A stretch of DNA of 32,924 bases, from positions 1 through 32,924 of the forward strand of contig NW_019091718.1 of the NCBI RefSeq assembly GCF_001949145.1. Direction: 5' to 3'. The first letter of the stretch is position 1, and each line of letters starts with the position of its first letter. The translations under genes were made by a program, and so were the position numbers. Of this stretch, positions 30,904 to 32,924 are shown piece by piece. This DNA comes from Acanthaster planci. Its lineage: Eukaryota > Echinodermata > Asteroidea > Valvatida > Acanthasteridae. Below the pieces are notes generated by a model. That model ran no database searches and was not told where the DNA came from. It saw nothing but the letters and a program-made list of their open reading frames with translations.

Positions 30904-31917
30904 ATGGAGACTCACACGTTTTACTTATCCGAGAGCAGACGTTTAAATTGAGAGATGTCATTAAAAACACCAAAGGCGACAAAGTTGTCCGGGTAAAGAA
31001 TATTCAGTTTTGAGCTGGATATTTTAACGTAACAAACGTGACTGAAATTGAGTGGGATACAAACTTGGACGGTAGGTCTGCGGGGGTACTTGGCGAACGC
31101 AATTTAGCAGAAGAAATCAGAATCATCGCTGATGAAATTGAGCAGCTAAACCAAGAAATCGCAACTTTAGAAGATCAGAAGACAACCATTAGAAACGCGA
31201 GCTCGTTTAGTTTATGATATCGACGATAAAAAAGTCAAATCAGCTTCACTGTTCGAGGGGCAAAGACAAGCCTTGGATGATATTTATGAAGGGAATCCCC
31301 CAACTTGATCTGCCACAAACTCCCCCGTACAACCCACGAGACCCAGAAGAGAAACTAAAGGACTGTTTTTGACGGGGCTAACGGAACCTATATACGATCG
31401 ACTTCATTCTCAAAGCTCATCTCAACCATTACCCGAGGGCCAAAGAGGAAGCATCGTGGTATCTCCCGGTTATTACAACATGGACTGGTTTCACTTTTTG
31501 TTAAACTTGATTCCAGGCGTTTCTTTTAAGGTTCACTCAGAATCCAAAAGGGTGACTTTGGCCATGACGGACCCCAATCTCAAGTTGCGACTAAATAAAG
31601 AAGTGTCTAAGCTATTGAACTTACCCAAAATCAAACTTTTACCCAACGTTATTTATGAAGGCAAGTACGATTTAAACCCCTTGAAACTCGAGTTTATTCA
31701 TTGCAAACAATTAAATACATTTGACAACTTTTATAACGGGCAGTCTTTAGACTTGCTATACGTGATTGCTACCGAGCCCCCCACCTCAACACCCGTGAAA
31801 ACGCCTAAAAAGTTAATACACAGAAGTATCAGTGAATTGACTTTTTCTGTTAAAAACGATCAAGGTGAGCTCTTGAATAATGTCGGCAAAATTTTAATCG
31901 AGTTAGACATTTTTTAA
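30904..31917 (+). pseudogene. coiled-coil protein with conserved C-terminal domain
   Basis: ATG 30904 begins METHTFYLSESRR, then a shift. The next frame reads LRDVIKNTKGDKVVRVKN, a stop, FNVTNVTEIEWDTNLDGRS and a heptad-rich region (EEIRIIADEIEQLNQEIATL). More shifts and stops follow between 31215 and 31368. The last 182 codons (31369-31917) are intact and include VVSPGYYNMDWFHFLLNLIP, VTLAMTDPNLKLRLNKEVSK and PISELTFSV-like strands. The GYYNMDWFHFLLN...VTL...LNLPK pattern resembles a fibre- or minor-capsid-type domain seen in other invertebrate virus-like elements (recognised from memory, tentative). It sits between two strong promoter motifs. Confidence 0.55.
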
Positions 31918-31937
31918 AACGTATATATAATAAAAAG
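31916..31937 (+). promoter_or_regulatory. AT-rich promoter motif before the right-end gene
   Basis: AAAACGTATATATAATAAAA plus two bases lies between the stop of the preceding gene and ATG 31938. It overlaps the last codon region of that gene, so intergenic space is almost nil. Confidence 0.65.
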
Positions 31938-32566
31938 ATGATTTATCCAGATTTAAGTAAACACCCAGATTTACCCAAAGCTAGCGAAGCGAGCACTAAA
32001 GTTTACAGACTCAGAAAGATTGAAGAAATTAGATCCTAGATTCAAAGAGAACACGACGCGCAGGAAACTACCTACAAAAAGGTCAAACGTATACTAACCG
32101 CACTCGGATACGTGGAGTATGGCGTGGAAGCATTGGGCGCTACTTCGGCAGCCGTCAAATTTCCCACTATTTTGGGTGTCGTTACCGGACCCATCGGACT
32201 TGTGATGGAAGGCATCGCTATTGGTGCGTTTGGTGCTTACGCGATATTAGAATACGCCAGTCGCCAATTAACTCACAAAACTAAAAAGCATGACCAAATT
32301 TGCATACTTGCTGATGCAAAGCTAAACACAATCGAGGAATATGTATCTCACGCCATTGAAGAGGAATTCGTATTGATGTTATCCGAGCTGAAAAAGTTTA
32401 ACAAAATGAAAAAAAAATTAGGTCAAACACGAGCACCAAATTGCAAGCGAGCGAAGCGACTAGCAAAGAAGAATTTGAATGTCAAATAAACAAGAGAGCT
32501 ACCGTGCTAGCCAACGAACGGGCAGCCGTTTTGAAAAAAGATTTTATGAAAAAACTTGGTGAATAA
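31938..32566 (+). pseudogene. hydrophobic helical element protein, right-end copy
   Basis: ATG 31938 gives a Pro-rich start (MIYPDLSKHPDLPKASEAS), a stop near 32028, then a basic helical stretch and a Gly/Ala-rich hydrophobic core (ILGVVTGPIGLVMEGIAIGA). A long charged helix to the stop at 32564-32566 follows, with a frameshift near 32410. Full length is about 209 codons. The hydrophobic core could be membrane-inserting. A truncated paralogue is at 8888-9282. It is the last gene before the right inverted repeat. Confidence 0.65.
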
Positions 32567-32571
32567 GTTTT

Positions 32572-32594
32572 ACAAAGTCAGTTTACCACTTTGT
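32572..32594 (+). terminator. hairpin at the 3' end of the last gene
   Basis: ACAAAGT (32572-32578) pairs with ACTTTGT (32588-32594) across a 9-base loop, six bases after the stop. The right arm of the stem is inside the terminal inverted repeat. There is no T-run, so a termination role is less sure than for the other two hairpins. Confidence 0.4.
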
Positions 32595-32643
32595 GCCGGG
32601 GCATTTTTCAATGTTGATGATGCTGGGCCGGCATGACTATCAT
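32585..32643. repeat. right terminal inverted repeat
   Basis: Reverse complement matches 1-59 with about 53 of 59 identical bases and no gap. It marks the right border of the gene-bearing element, 19 bases after the last stop. Confidence 0.85.
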
Positions 32644-32924
32644 TTTTTCCGTTTTCAAAATCCTTCAAAAATTCATCATTACATTTAACGGTCGTTTATA
32701 GCCGCACAAAGTAATCTTTAGGCGATACTCTGCTGACCTCTTTTCAATAGGGGCCAGATTAGTGTGCAGCGGTACTGTGTGGCTCATCGCTGCGGTGGTG
32801 GAGCGCTTTTGTCCCCGGTGGTAATCCGCTCGCTCTAAATGCCCCAAACCCTGGAATAGGGTTTCAAAACAAGCCTGGATTATCACCACGTTTGAGAGTG
32901 AAAAATGCCGGTAATGCCCAGCAG
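32644..32924. other. sequence beyond the recognised right repeat
   Basis: No gene is recognised. This may be host flank or a continuation of a longer inverted repeat whose left partner lies outside the window. The - strand is open over 32665-32889 but shows no domain. The last 31 bases again contain GAAAAATGCC next to GCCCAGCA, short strings also found in the terminal repeat. Confidence 0.35.

Noticed and set aside
32894-32924. A further copy of the terminal repeat at the window end
   Set aside because: Only short strings (GAAAAATGCC, GCCCAGCA) match and their spacing differs from the terminal repeat.

Overview
The window looks like nuclear DNA of a marine invertebrate, most likely cnidarian-like, although lancelet, sponge or mollusc cannot be excluded from sequence alone. 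The evidence is the mix of mobile elements: a Ty3/gypsy element with a PHD-like finger, DIRS-type fragments, a CR1/L2-like LINE and a protein-primed family B DNA polymerase of the kind common in invertebrate genomes. Coding potential is mostly broken by stops and frameshifts. No ordinary host gene is intact, and no rRNA, tRNA or CRISPR array was seen.

The main object is a virus-like element of about 32.6 kb, bounded by terminal inverted repeats at 1-59 and 32585-32643 (about 90% identical by eye). Its left arm (1-3004, + strand) holds a Cys-rich/HNH nuclease gene that starts inside the repeat, then a four-gene cassette of small proteins: an acidic protein, a single-membrane-segment protein, a small hydrophobic protein and a coiled-coil membrane protein. 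Its right arm (28977-32566, + strand) holds a CxxC-array protein, a possible single-strand-binding-like protein, a small zinc protein, a coiled-coil protein with a conserved C-terminal domain, and a hydrophobic helical protein abutting the right repeat.

The middle is a patchwork. 3005-8887 carries a 63-64 bp TA-flanked mini-element (second copy at 336-399), possible spliced exons, and a decayed DDE transposase-like gene. 8888-17872 is a second, diverged block of the same kind of element: a second copy of the hydrophobic helical gene, a gene of about 357 codons of unknown function, an inverted second copy of the four-gene cassette, the C-terminal tail of a Polinton-type integrase, and the remains of a family B DNA polymerase on the - strand. 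The polymerase is split by a DIRS-like fragment with 90-bp repeats. 17880-28800 is a stack of insertions: LINE (-), minisatellite, DIRS reverse transcriptase (+) and Ty3/gypsy pol (-).

Two features suggest that the element genes use their own expression code. A motif close to AAAACGTATATAATAAAATG sits directly before several start codons. Perfect or near-perfect hairpins, two of them followed by T-runs, sit just after stop codons, as in giant viruses. With polymerase, integrase tail, paired inverted repeats and small membrane proteins, the best reading is an endogenised Polinton/adintovirus-like or larger DNA virus, now dead. No packaging ATPase, protease or recognisable major capsid protein was found in what remains.
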